Part shown: piece by piece, positions 38,159 to 47,458 of the stretch
Layout: each line of letters opens with the position of its first letter
Numbering within the stretch: position 1 is the stretch's first letter
Origin: Falsiroseomonas stagni DSM 19981
Lineage (GTDB): Bacteria > Pseudomonadota > Alphaproteobacteria > Acetobacterales > Acetobacteraceae
Direction of reading: 5' to 3'
Assembly: GCF_900114315.1 (NCBI RefSeq)
Contig: NZ_FOSQ01000013.1
Span: forward strand, 62,001-126,000
DNA length: 64,000 nucleotides
Made by a program: the position numbers and the translations under genes
The notes under the pieces: generated by a model
The model's database searches: none
Seen by the model: the letters and a program-made list of their open reading frames with translations, nothing else
What the model was told of the DNA's origin: nothing

Positions 38159-39592
38159 TTACTGATACCGCGTATTCTTCCAGAAGCTCTCCGGCGTGAC
38201 GGTCATGGGCCGCATGCCGCTGCGGTCCAGCGCCAGCCCGATCTCCCGCGTCGCGTCGTCGAGGATCTCATCCTCCTGCACGGTCAGCACGGTGCGCCCC
38301 GCCATCACGATGCGTCCGCCGACGATGACGGTGTCCACATCCGATCCCACGGCGAAGCAGACCAGGCGATACAGCGGCATGTCGCCGGGCCAGAGATGCG
38401 GCTTGCGCAGGTCGATGATCGCGAGGTCCGCGCGCTTGCCCACTTCCAGGCTGCCGACCTCCTCCGCCATGCCGAGTGCCGCGGCGGCGTCGCAGGTGAT
38501 CATCTCCAGCGCCTTGCCGGGCGGGAGCACCTTCGCGTCGCGGAAGTGGCGGCGGTGGTAGTGCATGGCCTGGAACATGTGGCGGAACATGTCGAAGCTG
38601 CGGTCGGGCGCGGTGCCGTCGGAGCAGATGGCGACGGTGGCGCCGGCCTCCATCAGCTCGATCGCCGGGCAGCGGCCGATGATGGAGAAATTGGCGGAGG
38701 GGTTGTGCGCGACCTTGGTGCCGGATTCCGCGATCAGCGCGATCTCGTCCTCATGCAGGTCGATGCAGTGGGAGAGCAGCGCATCCGGGCCGAGCAACCC
38801 GGCCTCCGCCGCCGCGCGCACCGTGCCGCCCTTGTGGCCGTCCTGCGTGAAGCCGACGCCAAGGCGGCGCGACAGCGCGCGCACCTGTTTCGCGGTGTCG
38901 TCGTATTGCGCGGCGATCTCCGCCGTCACGCCGGGGCGGCCGGAGAAGGCGACGGGCGCGCAGAGCATCACGCGGCTCATCGCGCCCTGGCGATCATGCA
39001 GCGCGGCGGTGAGTTCCTCGCAGACCTGCAATTGCCGGTCGAGCGTGACGGCGAGGCTTTCGTGGCTGTCGCCATCCCAGCGGAAGAAGGTGTTGGGATA
39101 GGGCGGCGGCGAGGCGCCGGGGCAGATCACGTGCCGCACGCCGACGCGGCGATAGCCGCTGGCATGGGCAAGCGCATGCGATGCCTCGTCCGTGCGCGAC
39201 CCATAGGCGCCGAAGATGGAAAGACTGGTGGTGACGCCGGCCTTGAGGCGTTCCAGCGCGGCCAGCGATCCATCGGCGCCCCAGAAATCCGGCGTGGCGC
39301 CGCGGGGATAGATGGCTTCCACCGCTTCCGCCCATTTCGCGCTGTCGCCGCCGCCGAGCGTTTTCACAAGGGTGTGACCGGCATGGGCATGGGCATCGAT
39401 CAGGCCGGGCAGCACGGCCTTGCCCTTCGCGCTGAGTTCGGGCGCGCCGGGGAAGCGCGCGCGCAGCGCGGCCGTGTCCCCGATGGCGGCGATGCGGCCG
39501 GCTTCCAGCAGCACGGCACCGCCTTCGATCACGCGGCGGTCCGGATCCATGGTCACGACCAGGCCATCCACCACCAGCAGCCGATCCGTCAT
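38159..39592 (-). CDS. Amidohydrolase (metal-dependent deaminase/chlorohydrolase type)
   Basis: Protein of 477 residues. Metal ligands: DAHAHAGH, HCIDLHEDE, KVAHNPSANFSIIG, and Asp in AICSDGTAPDRS. The N-terminal beta-sandwich begins LLVVDGLVVTMDPDRRVIEGGAVLLEAGRI. Closest in pattern to the SsnA/guanine deaminase/TrzA group; the substrate is unknown. ATG 39592 has GGGCGG upstream. It is divergent from a peptide-type binding protein, which may deliver its substrate (inference). Confidence 0.9.
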   Translation of the reverse strand: MTDRLLVVDGLVVTMDPDRRVIEGGAVLLEAGRIAAIGDTAALRARFPGAPELSAKGKAVLPGLIDAHAHAGHTLVKTLGGGDSAKWAEAVEAIYPRGATPDFWGADGSLAALERLKAGVTTSLSIFGAYGSRTDEASHALAHASGYRRVGVRHVICPGASPPPYPNTFFRWDGDSHESLAVTLDRQLQVCEELTAALHDRQGAMSRVMLCAPVAFSGRPGVTAEIAAQYDDTAKQVRALSRRLGVGFTQDGHKGGTVRAAAEAGLLGPDALLSHCIDLHEDEIALIAESGTKVAHNPSANFSIIGRCPAIELMEAGATVAICSDGTAPDRSFDMFRHMFQAMHYHRRHFRDAKVLPPGKALEMITCDAAAALGMAEEVGSLEVGKRADLAIIDLRKPHLWPGDMPLYRLVCFAVGSDVDTVIVGGRIVMAGRTVLTVQEDEILDDATREIGLALDRSGMRPMTVTPESFWKNTRYQ

Positions 39593-39660
39593 TGTCCGCC
39601 CTTCCGTTCTTCCCTCGGCACAGCCTAGCATCGTGCGACGTCGGGGAAAGGATGCGGACG

Positions 39661-41223
39661 ATGACGCGACAGCGAGCATGGCTTGCGGGATTGGCATCGG
39701 TGGCGATCGCCACCGCGGTGCAGGCGCAGGAGGTGCGGATCGGCTATGGCGCGGCCGTCACCTCCGTCGATCCACATTTTCACGCGCTGACCAGCAATGT
39801 CGCGATCCACCAGCACATCTACCAGGCCCTGGTCGGGCAGGATGAGAAGCTGGGCCTGAAGCCGGAACTCGCGACCGCCTGGCGCGCCATCGACCAGACC
39901 ACCTGGGAATTCACGCTGCGCCCGACCGCCCGCTGGCATGACGGCACGCCCTTCACCGCCGCGGATTTCGCGCCCAACATCGACCGCGTCGCGAATGTGC
40001 CCAACAGCCCGGGCCGCTTCACCATCTACACGCGGCGCATCAACCGCGTGGAGATCGTGGACCCGCACACGCTGCGCCTGCACACGGACGGCCCCCATCC
40101 GCTGCTGCCGAACCAGATGGCAGGGCTGATGCTGGTGCGCGGCAGCGATCGCGATTCCTCCACCGCCGACTTCAACAATGGCCGCGCCGCCATCGGCACC
40201 GGCCCCTACCGCTTCCGGTCCTGGACCCCGGGCAGCCGCTTCGAACTCACGCGCAACGACGCGTATGACGGGCCGAAGGAACCGTGGGAGCGGGTGAATT
40301 TTCTCCTGATCACCAACACGGCGTCGCGCGTCGCCGCCCTGCGCGCGGGCGATGTGCAGCTGATCGACCAGGTGCCGACGGATGAGGTCGCGGGGCTGTC
40401 GCGGGACGCCAATCTCGGCGTGTTCTCGATCCCCGGCGTGCGCAACATCTACCTCTATGTCGACCACGCGCGGGAACGCACGCCGGGGGTCACGGACGCC
40501 GCGGGCAATGCCATCGACAACCCGCTGCGGGATGTCCGGGTGCGGCGCGCCCTCTCGCTCGCCATCAACCGCGACGGCATCGTGCGGTCGGTGATGAACG
40601 GGCAGGCGGTGGCGTCGGGGCAGCTGCTGCCGGCCGGCGTGATGGGCCATGACCCGTCGCTCCGCCCCGATCCCTTCGACCCCGAACGCGCCCGCCGCCT
40701 GCTGGCGGAGGCCGGCTATCCGCAGGGCTTCCAGATCGTCCTCGGCGGGCCCAACGACCGCTACATCAATGATGACCGCGTGCTGCAGGCCATCGCGCAG
40801 GGCTGGACGCGCGCCGGGCTGCGCGTGCGGGTGGAGGCGCAGCCCTCCGCCACCTTCTTCGGCCGCGCGGCGCGGGCGGAATTCAGCGTGGGCCTGCTGG
40901 GCTGGGGCACCGGCACCGGGGAGCCCGACAGCCCGCTGCAATCCCTGATCGCCACCAACGAACCCAGCCGCGGCTGGGGCGCCGTGAACCGCAGCGGCTA
41001 TTCCAGCCCGCGGCTCGACCAGGTGCTGGCGCAGGCGCTGCAGACGCTGGAACCGGCAGCGCGGGAGCCGCTGTACCAGCAGGCCACCCGCATCGCGATG
41101 GAAGACCTGGCGATCATCCCGCTGCACCATCAGGTGAATATCTGGGCCGCGCGGCGTGGCTACACCTACAACGCGCGGAATGATGAGCGGACGATGGCGA
41201 CGGAGCTGCGGCCGGCCAGGTAG
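39661..41223 (+). CDS. ABC transporter substrate-binding protein, family 5
   Basis: Periplasmic receptor of 520 residues: signal peptide MTRQRAWLAGLASVAIATAVQA, then the SBP_bac_5 pattern YGAAVTSVDPHFH, LVGQDEKLGLKPELATAW, WEFTLRPTARWHDGTPFTAADF, GTGPYRFRSW, LRDVRVRRALSLAINRD. Binds oligopeptides or similar solutes. No permease or ATPase gene follows. ATG 39661 was chosen with AAAGGA at good spacing; 39652 is an alternative. Confidence 0.9.
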   Translation: MTRQRAWLAGLASVAIATAVQAQEVRIGYGAAVTSVDPHFHALTSNVAIHQHIYQALVGQDEKLGLKPELATAWRAIDQTTWEFTLRPTARWHDGTPFTAADFAPNIDRVANVPNSPGRFTIYTRRINRVEIVDPHTLRLHTDGPHPLLPNQMAGLMLVRGSDRDSSTADFNNGRAAIGTGPYRFRSWTPGSRFELTRNDAYDGPKEPWERVNFLLITNTASRVAALRAGDVQLIDQVPTDEVAGLSRDANLGVFSIPGVRNIYLYVDHARERTPGVTDAAGNAIDNPLRDVRVRRALSLAINRDGIVRSVMNGQAVASGQLLPAGVMGHDPSLRPDPFDPERARRLLAEAGYPQGFQIVLGGPNDRYINDDRVLQAIAQGWTRAGLRVRVEAQPSATFFGRAARAEFSVGLLGWGTGTGEPDSPLQSLIATNEPSRGWGAVNRSGYSSPRLDQVLAQALQTLEPAAREPLYQQATRIAMEDLAIIPLHHQVNIWAARRGYTYNARNDERTMATELRPAR

Positions 41224-41229
41224 CGCAGA

Positions 41230-41267
41230 CCCCCACCCCAACCCTCCCCCGCAAGCGCGGGGGAGGG
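41230..41267 (+). repeat. CCCTCCCCCGC dispersed palindrome, copy 1
   Basis: 38 bp: CCCCCACCCC, then hairpin CCCTCCCCCGC/GCGGGGGAGGG around AAGC. Starts seven bases after the family 5 receptor stop. Identical to the copies at 46084-46121 and 46144-46181 apart from one spacer base. Confidence 0.85.
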
Positions 41268-41276
41268 AGAGCCTAG

Positions 41277-42242
41277 TCAGTCAGCGGTCGCGCCGCTGGC
41301 CCGTACGATCGGCGCCCAGCGCGCGATCTCGCTGCGGATGAAGGCACCGAATTCCGCCGGCCCGCCCTCCAGCACCTGCATCCCCTGCCCCGCCAGCCTC
41401 TCCCGCACCGCCGGAACCTCCAGCGCGGCGCGGGTCGCGGCGTTGATCTGCTCCACCACCGCGGCAGGCGTGCGCGCGGGGCCAACGAGCCCGAACCAGG
41501 CCGTCACGTCGAAGCCGGGCAGGCCCAACTCCGCCAGCGGCTTCACCTCCGGCCAACTCGCCATCGGCCGCAGGCCCGACAACGCGATCGGCCGCAGCCG
41601 CCCGCCCTGCGCCATGCCGAGCGCCGCGGGGACGGAAGCGAAGGTCATCGTGGTCTGCTGGCCGAGTACCGCATTGATGCTCTCCGGCGCGGAACGGAAC
41701 GGCACATGCGTCAGCCGCACGCCCGTCATCTGTTCCAGCACCGCGCCACCCAGATGCTGCGACGTGCCCGAGCCACCGGAGGAATAGGTCAGCTCCCCCG
41801 GCCTGGCGCGTGCCGCGGCGACGATGTCGGCCACGCTGCGATAGGGGCTGTCGGGATGCACCACCAGCACGTTGGGGCTGGTGGCGGCCAGCGTGATCGG
41901 CGCGAAATCCGCCACCGGGTCGAAGGGCATGGCCCGGTAGAGCGCGGGATTGATGCCATGCGTGGACACCGTCGCCATCAGCAGCGTGCGGCCATCGGGA
42001 TCGGCGCGCCTCACCACCTCGCCGGCGATATTGCCGCCCGCGCCGGGGCGGTTCTCCACCACCACGGATTGCCCAAGCCGTCGCCCGAGTTCATCGGCCA
42101 GCGCGCGCGTCAGGATGTCCGCCGCCGACCCCGCGCCGATGGTGACGATGATGCGGATGGGGCGCGCCGGGAAGGATTGCGCGCGCGCCCCGCCGGCCAG
42201 CGCCAGGGCGGGTGCGGCCAGCAGCAGCGACCGGCGGTTCAT
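41277..42242 (-). CDS. Bug/TctC-type tripartite tricarboxylate receptor
   Basis: Protein of 321 residues: signal MNRRSLLLAAPALALAGGARA, then PARPIRIIVTIGAGSAADILTRALADEL, VVVENRPGAGGNIAGEVV, TYSSGGSGTSQHLGG. Same family as 27440-28396 but only moderately similar. The ATG overlaps ridA by 4 bp, an operon of receptor and deaminase-like protein. The ligand is probably a carboxylate. Confidence 0.92.
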   Translation of the reverse strand: MNRRSLLLAAPALALAGGARAQSFPARPIRIIVTIGAGSAADILTRALADELGRRLGQSVVVENRPGAGGNIAGEVVRRADPDGRTLLMATVSTHGINPALYRAMPFDPVADFAPITLAATSPNVLVVHPDSPYRSVADIVAAARARPGELTYSSGGSGTSQHLGGAVLEQMTGVRLTHVPFRSAPESINAVLGQQTTMTFASVPAALGMAQGGRLRPIALSGLRPMASWPEVKPLAELGLPGFDVTAWFGLVGPARTPAAVVEQINAATRAALEVPAVRERLAGQGMQVLEGGPAEFGAFIRSEIARWAPIVRASGATAD

Positions 42243-42637
42243 GGCACCACCCCGATGCCCTGGATTTCCACCACGATCCCCGGCCGCGCGAAGGCGCTGA
42301 CGGTCAGCAAGGCGCTGCACGGGAACCTCCCGCCCGGGAAATGCTCCGCCCGCAGCTTTACCAGCTGGTCCCCATGCCGGGGGTCCAGGATGTAGACCGT
42401 CGTCCAGACGAGGCTGGAAAGGTCGCCGCCCGCGCGCTTCAGGGTGCGGTCGATCAGCGCGTAGCAGGTCCTCACCTGCTTCTCGAAATCCCAGTTGATG
42501 TCGTTGCCGTCCAGGTCCTGCGTCGCGGTCTGGCCGGAAAGCCAGACGGTGCGGCCGCCCGAGGTGATGACGGCGGGGGAGAAGGCGCGGGATTTCTGGA
42601 AATCCGTGCCTTCCAGATGCTCGACGACCAGGCTCAT
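42239..42637 (-). CDS. RidA/YjgF family protein
   Basis: Protein of 132 residues. Family pattern: RAFSPAVITSGGRTVWLSGQTA, FEKQVRTCYALIDRTLKRAGGDLSSLVWTTVYI, FPCSALLTVSAFARPGIVVEIQGI. RidA proteins hydrolyse reactive enamine/imine intermediates; the C-terminal RPGIVVEI keeps the catalytic-type Arg. Coupled to the Bug gene. Confidence 0.9.
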   Translation of the reverse strand: MSLVVEHLEGTDFQKSRAFSPAVITSGGRTVWLSGQTATQDLDGNDINWDFEKQVRTCYALIDRTLKRAGGDLSSLVWTTVYILDPRHGDQLVKLRAEHFPGGRFPCSALLTVSAFARPGIVVEIQGIGVVP

Positions 42638-42698
42638 GGCACTCCCTCTCGGATCGGTGATAGGGAGCCTGCAACCGATTGCGGGGTGATGGGAAGCC

Positions 42699-43673
42699 CT
42701 ACCGCTTCACGATCTCCACGCGCCTGTTCTGCTGGCGGCCGGCATCGTTGTCGTTGCTGGCGATCGGCGCCGCCATGCCGGCGCCGAAGGGCGTCAGTCG
42801 CCCCGCAGCGATGCCCCATTCCCGGGTCAGTGCCGCCACCACCGATTGCGCGCGGCGCGTGGAAAGCTGGACATTGTAGTCGAAGGCACCCTGCCCATCC
42901 GTATGCCCGGCGACGATCACGTTCAGCGCGGGGTTGGCGCGCAGGAACTTCGCCACCTCCTCCAGCGTCGGGCGGGAAGCCGGCAGGATCTCCGCGCTGT
43001 CGAAGCCGAACTGGATGCCATACAGCGCGACGCGGCCCGTGCGCTCCACCGCCTGCTGCATGGCGGAGGCATCGACGAAGGTGATCCGCCCGCCCTGCAT
43101 CGGCCGGCTTTCCACCACATCCACCAGCACCTGCGTCCGCTGCCCCTGCACCACGGCCAGGATCGCGACATGCACATCGCCCTCCGGCCGCGTCAGCTTC
43201 GCCAGCGTGTAGAGCTGGTTCTCCCACCCCGCGGCCAGGCTCGGGCTCGGGCCCGGCACGCCTTCGACGACCGCGAACCACAGATCGGACCGGTCCCCGC
43301 ATTCCTGGGCACGGCAGGCGAACAGCGTCTCGAACCCGTTCGCCGCCAGCTTCTCCTGGTGGTTGCGCATGACCTCGAGCGGCGAACGCCCCTCGGGCCC
43401 TTCGTAGCGCAGCCGCCAGGCGCGGCCGGAGACGGGGATGGAGTTGCGGTCATTGATGCGCGACCCCGTCTCCCGCGTGTCGCGGCCATGGACGGGGCGG
43501 TTCACCATGCGGAACTCGTCGAAATCCCGCGGGCGGTAGTGCCGCAGCGACGAACCCTCATACCGCCCGACCAGCGGATGGTCTCGCCCGCCAGCCACAT
43601 CGGGCGCGGGGCGCGGCTGGGCCGACACCGGGGCGGCAAGGAGCAGGACGAACAGGAGCAGGAGCGTGCGCAT
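42699..43673 (-). CDS. OmpA-like protein with DUF4892-type N-terminal domain
   Basis: Protein of 324 residues. Signal peptide (LLLLFVLLLAAPVSA), an N-terminal domain resembling DUF4892 (DHPLVGRYEGSSLRHY; LFACRAQECGDRSDLWF), and a C-terminal OmpA peptidoglycan-binding domain (about 215-324; GIQFGFDSAEILPAS, VIVAGHTDGQGAFDYNVQLSTRRAQSV). Probably periplasmic, anchored to peptidoglycan. Followed by a spacer then ridA. Confidence 0.87.
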   Translation of the reverse strand: MRTLLLLFVLLLAAPVSAQPRPAPDVAGGRDHPLVGRYEGSSLRHYRPRDFDEFRMVNRPVHGRDTRETGSRINDRNSIPVSGRAWRLRYEGPEGRSPLEVMRNHQEKLAANGFETLFACRAQECGDRSDLWFAVVEGVPGPSPSLAAGWENQLYTLAKLTRPEGDVHVAILAVVQGQRTQVLVDVVESRPMQGGRITFVDASAMQQAVERTGRVALYGIQFGFDSAEILPASRPTLEEVAKFLRANPALNVIVAGHTDGQGAFDYNVQLSTRRAQSVVAALTREWGIAAGRLTPFGAGMAAPIASNDNDAGRQQNRRVEIVKR

Positions 43674-43778
43674 GCCGCATTGTTCCGCATCGCCGCGAAA
43701 CCGGACAACCGCGCCATTGTTTCACCCGCTTCGCGCCGCGCCCTTTGCGTGGCAGCCGGAAGCGGGCAGAACAGCGCC

Positions 43779-44210
43779 ATGACCGCCGCCGACGACACCA
43801 CCATCCGGGACCTTCTGCTCGCCACGCGCCGCATCGCCGTGGTCGGCGCCTCCGACCGCCCGGACCGGCCGAGCCACGGGGTCTTCGGCTTCCTCCTCGC
43901 CCGCGGCTATGACGCCACGCCGGTGAACCCGGTGCTGGCGGGCAAGGCCATCCTGGGCCGCGAGGTCGCCGCGACACTGGCGGCGGCCGGGCCGCTCGAC
44001 ATGGTGGACATCTTCCGCCGCAGCGCGGAGGCCGGCGCGGTGGTGGATGAGGCGATCGCCCTCGGCGCGAAATCCGTCTGGCTGCAGCTGGGCGTGGTGG
44101 ACGAAGCCGCGGCCGCGCGCGCGCGGGCGGCGGGGCTGGTCGTGGTGATGGACCGCTGCCCGGCGATCGAATGGCGGCGGCTGAACCTGCCCGCGCGGAT
44201 CGGTGCGTGA
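43779..44210 (+). CDS. CoA-binding (YccU-like) protein
   Basis: Protein of 143 residues with the CoA-binding Rossmann pattern IAVVGASDRPDRPSHGVFGFLLARGYDATPVNP, DMVDIFRRSAEAGAVVDEAI, KSVWLQLGVVDEAAAARARAAGLVVVMDRCP. The family binds CoA; function unresolved. ATG 43779 follows GCGGGCAG. Confidence 0.87.
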   Translation: MTAADDTTIRDLLLATRRIAVVGASDRPDRPSHGVFGFLLARGYDATPVNPVLAGKAILGREVAATLAAAGPLDMVDIFRRSAEAGAVVDEAIALGAKSVWLQLGVVDEAAAARARAAGLVVVMDRCPAIEWRRLNLPARIGA

Positions 44211-44364
44211 AACGTAACACCCACCCCGCTTGAAAAGCGCGTCGCGCCGGGCCACCTTCGGCCCACGTTAAATGCCGGTAAGGTTGCGCGGGCACCCTGC
44301 CGGCCCCACCCGCCCGCCCGGACCGCATCGCGGCCGGACTTCCTGCCAAGGGAATGAGAGAGAC

Positions 44365-45063
44365 ATGACGGACGAGGAACGCCGGATCATCACCGGCTAT
44401 GTGGAGCGGGTGAGCGGCGCGGCGAACGCGGCGCCGGCGCGCCCGGCCTCGCCCTGGGGGGCGTTCGGCGGCCAGCAGCAGCCGGCCGCGCAGCCGCTGC
44501 CCCCGGTGGACCGGGAAGCCGATGCGCTGATCGCGGACCTGTTCAACCGCTATCCGGAAGCGCGCTACCGCATCACCCAGACCGCCTTCGTGCAGGAGCA
44601 CGCGCTGGTGGAGATGCAGAACCGCATCCAGCAGCTGGAGTGGGAGCTGGAGAACGCCCAGCGCCAGGGCCAGGCGGCGCAGAGCCGCGGCGGGATGTTC
44701 GGCGGCATGTTCGGCGGTGGCGGCAGCCGTCCCGCGCCGATGCCGCCCCGCCCGCAGCCGCAGTATCCGCCGGGCTACAACCCGGCCGCGATGCAGCAGG
44801 GCGGCGGCCGCGGCTTCCTCGGCACCGCCATGATGACGGCGGTCGGCGTCGCCGGCGGCCTGATGCTGGGCAATGCGCTGATGGGCGCCCTCGGTGGCGG
44901 CGCGGCGCAGGCCGCGCCGACCTCCGATGCCGGCGGCTCCGCCTGGACGGATCCCGGCGCCGCGGCCAGCGAGGCGCCCGCCTATGGCGACGACGCCCAG
45001 GCCTATGACAATGGCGGCGGCTATGACGATGCCGGCGGCGGTGGCTACGACGAGGAAATCTGA
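44365..45063 (+). CDS. DUF2076 family protein
   Basis: Protein of 232 residues. MTDEERRIITGYVERV start, helical section with ALIADLFNRYPEARYRITQTAFVQEHALVEMQNRI, then Gly/Pro/Gln-rich low complexity, a Gly-zipper helix (MMTAVGVAGGLMLGNALMGALGGG) and an acidic Asp/Gly/Tyr tail. DUF2076 proteins are envelope-associated in Proteobacteria with unknown function. ATG 44365 has AAGGGAATGAGAG upstream. Ends at a strong terminator. Confidence 0.85.
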   Translation: MTDEERRIITGYVERVSGAANAAPARPASPWGAFGGQQQPAAQPLPPVDREADALIADLFNRYPEARYRITQTAFVQEHALVEMQNRIQQLEWELENAQRQGQAAQSRGGMFGGMFGGGGSRPAPMPPRPQPQYPPGYNPAAMQQGGGRGFLGTAMMTAVGVAGGLMLGNALMGALGGGAAQAAPTSDAGGSAWTDPGAAASEAPAYGDDAQAYDNGGGYDDAGGGGYDEEI

Positions 45064-45088
45064 TCCCCCCACGGGGTGACGGGGAAGG

Positions 45089-45119
45089 GGCGCGGCGGGG
45101 ATACCTGCCGCGCCTTTTT
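45089..45119 (+). terminator. Rho-independent terminator
   Basis: Stem GGCGCGGC (45089-45096) with GCCGCGCC (45107-45114), followed immediately by five T. Ends the DUF2076 transcript before the LysR gene. Confidence 0.9.
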
Positions 45120-45169
45120 CATGTCCGCTGCTCATTGATCCCGGCCGATCCATTGTGGATCATCCAGGC

Positions 45170-46018
45170 ATGCGCATTCCCGACCTCGACCTCGACCTGC
45201 TGCGCTGCTTCGTGACGGTGGCGGAGCAGGGCGGCTTCACCGCCGCCGGCACCGCGCTCGGCCTGACGCAATCCGCCATCTCGCTCAAGATCAAGCGGCT
45301 GGAGGATCTGGTCCGCCGCCCCGTCTTCCAGCGCACCAGCCGCCGCGTTTCCCTGACGCGGGAGGGTGAGACGCTGCTGGCCTATGCGCGCCGGATGCTG
45401 GCCCTGAATGACGAAGCCGTGCGCCGCCTGGTGGCACCCCCCGTCGCGGGGCGGCTGCGGCTCGGCGTCGCCGACCATTTCGTGCCCCGCAGCCTGGCCC
45501 CCATGCTGGCCCGCTTCGCCACCACCTATCCCGAGGTGCGGCTGGAGGTGGAGGTGGGCCGCAGCCACGAACTCCGCGCCAAGCAGGCCAAGGGGGGCCT
45601 CGACCTGGTGCTGGGCAAGCGGCGGGATGGGGAGACGGCGGGCGTGCCGATCTGGACGGAGACGGTGGTCTGGGCCGCCGCCGCCGATTGGCAGCCGCCG
45701 GAGGGCCGCCCCCTGCCGCTCGCCTTGCTGCCGGAAGGCTGCATGTTCCGCGAACGGGCCCTGGCCGCCCTGGCCCGCGCGGGGCTGGGGTTCGAGGCCG
45801 TCTTCACCTGCGACAGCCTGCTCGGCCTGGCCGCGGCGGCGCAGGCGGGCTTCGCGCTGACCGTGCTGGGCCGCAGCGGCTTCCCGCCGGGGCTGCGGGA
45901 GGTGCCTGGCCTGCCGCCACTCGGCGTCGTGGAGATGGCGGTCTTCGGGGATGAAACGGGCCGCAGCCAGGTGGTGGCGCCGCTGGTGGGGCTGATCCGG
46001 GACAGCCTGGCCGAGTAG
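45170..46018 (+). CDS. LysR family transcriptional regulator
   Basis: Protein of 282 residues. The N-terminal winged helix is LDLLRCFVTVAEQGGFTAAGTALGLTQSAISLKIKRLEDLVRRPVFQR, followed by a periplasmic-binding-protein-like effector domain (AGRLRLGVADHFVPRSLAPML...). GTG 45155 is an alternative start. It precedes an MFS gene on the same strand across a repeat pair; it may regulate that gene, although LysR targets are usually divergent. Confidence 0.9.
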   Translation: MRIPDLDLDLLRCFVTVAEQGGFTAAGTALGLTQSAISLKIKRLEDLVRRPVFQRTSRRVSLTREGETLLAYARRMLALNDEAVRRLVAPPVAGRLRLGVADHFVPRSLAPMLARFATTYPEVRLEVEVGRSHELRAKQAKGGLDLVLGKRRDGETAGVPIWTETVVWAAAADWQPPEGRPLPLALLPEGCMFRERALAALARAGLGFEAVFTCDSLLGLAAAAQAGFALTVLGRSGFPPGLREVPGLPPLGVVEMAVFGDETGRSQVVAPLVGLIRDSLAE

Positions 46019-46083
46019 GGGCTGGGATGCGCGCGTGGCGATTGACCGCGCGCGGGGGCGGGGCGCAGCGTGGCGCGCGAATA

Positions 46084-46121
46084 CCCCCACCCCAGCCCTC
46101 CCCCGCAAGCGCGGGGGAGGG
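46084..46121 (+). repeat. CCCTCCCCCGC dispersed palindrome, copy 2
   Basis: Same 38-bp element as 41230-41267 in plus orientation, between the LysR and MFS genes. Faces copy 3 across 22 bp. Confidence 0.85.
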
Positions 46122-46143
46122 AGCAGGCAGCGCCACCCGCACT

Positions 46144-46181
46144 CCCTCCCCCGCGCTTGCGGGGGAGGGTCGGGGTGGGGG
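46144..46181 (-). repeat. CCCTCCCCCGC dispersed palindrome, copy 3 (inverted)
   Basis: Inverted copy of the element at 46084-46121. The pair can form one long hairpin and fills most of the 46019-46218 gap, which otherwise holds no gene. Confidence 0.85.
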
Positions 46182-46218
46182 ATAGCCGGCGCGACGAATA
46201 CCCGGAGCCCGCGCCCGC

Positions 46219-47454
46219 ATGCACGCCGAGACCGCCGACGTACCGCATCAAGACGCCCCGCACCGGGACGCCCGCGTGCTGGCGCTGATCGGCACGGGCC
46301 ACTTCCTCAGCCATTTCTACATGCTCTGCCTGCCGCCGCTGTTCCTGGTGTGGCAGGCGGAGTTCGATGTCTCCTTCGCGACGCTCGGCCTGGCGGTGGC
46401 GCTGATGGCCGGCGTCACGGCGGCCTTGCAGACGCCGGTGGGGTTCCTGGTGGACCGGCACGGCGCCATGCCCTTCCTGCTCGGCGGCGTGGCTCTGATG
46501 GCGCTGTCCATCGCCGCCATGGCCTTCGCGCCGGGCTTCTGGGCGATCGTGCTGCTGTCCATCCTGTCCGGCGTCGGCAATGCGGTGATCCATCCCGCGG
46601 ACTACGCGATCCTCGGCGCCTCCATCCATCCGTCGCGCATCGGGCGGGCCTTCGCCATGCACACCTTCACCGGCAATCTCGGCTTCGCCGCCGGCCCGCC
46701 GGTGGTGGCGGCGATGCTGCTGGTGATGGATTGGCGCATGGCGCTGCTGGTGCTGGGGCTGGTCGGCGTGCCGGTGGTGCTGGCCATCCAGTGGCAGGGC
46801 CGCATCCTGAAGGACCAGGCGAAGCCGAAGGATCGCGCCGCCGGGCCGGGCGGGCGCGAATTGCTGCTGTCCCGCCCCATCCTGCTGTTCTTCGCCTTCT
46901 TCCTGCTCTCCGCCATGGCCGGCAGCGCCATCCAGGCCTGGTCCATCACGGTGCTCGGCAAGCTCTGGGGCACGCCGGTCGCGGTCGCGTCGCTGGCGCT
47001 GACCGCCTACATGGTCGGCGCCACGGGCGGCACGCTGGTGGGCGGCTGGTATGCGGACCGGTCCACGCGGCACCTGGTGTTCGTGATATCCACCACCATC
47101 GCATCGGCGGCGCTGCTGCTGTCGCTCGGCCTGGTGCCGATGCCGGAATGGCTGCTGCCGGCGGTGGCCGCGGCTTCGGGGCTGCTGATGGGATCGTCGC
47201 GCACGCCGCGCGACGTGATGCTGAAGAACGCCATCCCGCCGGGGCAGATGGGCAAGGTGTTCGGCTTCGTGTCCTCCGGCCTGCCGCTCGGCGGCGCCAT
47301 CACGCCGGTGCCCTTCGGCTGGCTCATCGACCTCGGCCTGGCCTGGATGGTGTTCCCGCTGGCCGCGGCCCTGCTGGTGGCGTCGCTGTTCTGCATGGGC
47401 AGCGCGCAGGGCGCCGCGCTACGCGCGCGGGCCGTGCCGGTGGCGGCGGAATAG
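46219..47454 (+). CDS. MFS transporter (Fsr/fosmidomycin-resistance-like)
   Basis: Protein of 411 residues with 12 predicted helices: ALIGTGHFLSHFYMLCLPPLFLVWQ start typical of the Fsr/ACS branch, GFLVDRHGAMP (loop 2-3), GVGNAVIHPADYAILGAS, GGWYADRSTRHLV. Drug- or metabolite-efflux class; substrate unknown. Followed 4 bp later by the TRIC-type gene. Confidence 0.85.
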   Translation: MHAETADVPHQDAPHRDARVLALIGTGHFLSHFYMLCLPPLFLVWQAEFDVSFATLGLAVALMAGVTAALQTPVGFLVDRHGAMPFLLGGVALMALSIAAMAFAPGFWAIVLLSILSGVGNAVIHPADYAILGASIHPSRIGRAFAMHTFTGNLGFAAGPPVVAAMLLVMDWRMALLVLGLVGVPVVLAIQWQGRILKDQAKPKDRAAGPGGRELLLSRPILLFFAFFLLSAMAGSAIQAWSITVLGKLWGTPVAVASLALTAYMVGATGGTLVGGWYADRSTRHLVFVISTTIASAALLLSLGLVPMPEWLLPAVAAASGLLMGSSRTPRDVMLKNAIPPGQMGKVFGFVSSGLPLGGAITPVPFGWLIDLGLAWMVFPLAAALLVASLFCMGSAQGAALRARAVPVAAE

Positions 47455-47458
47455 GGCG

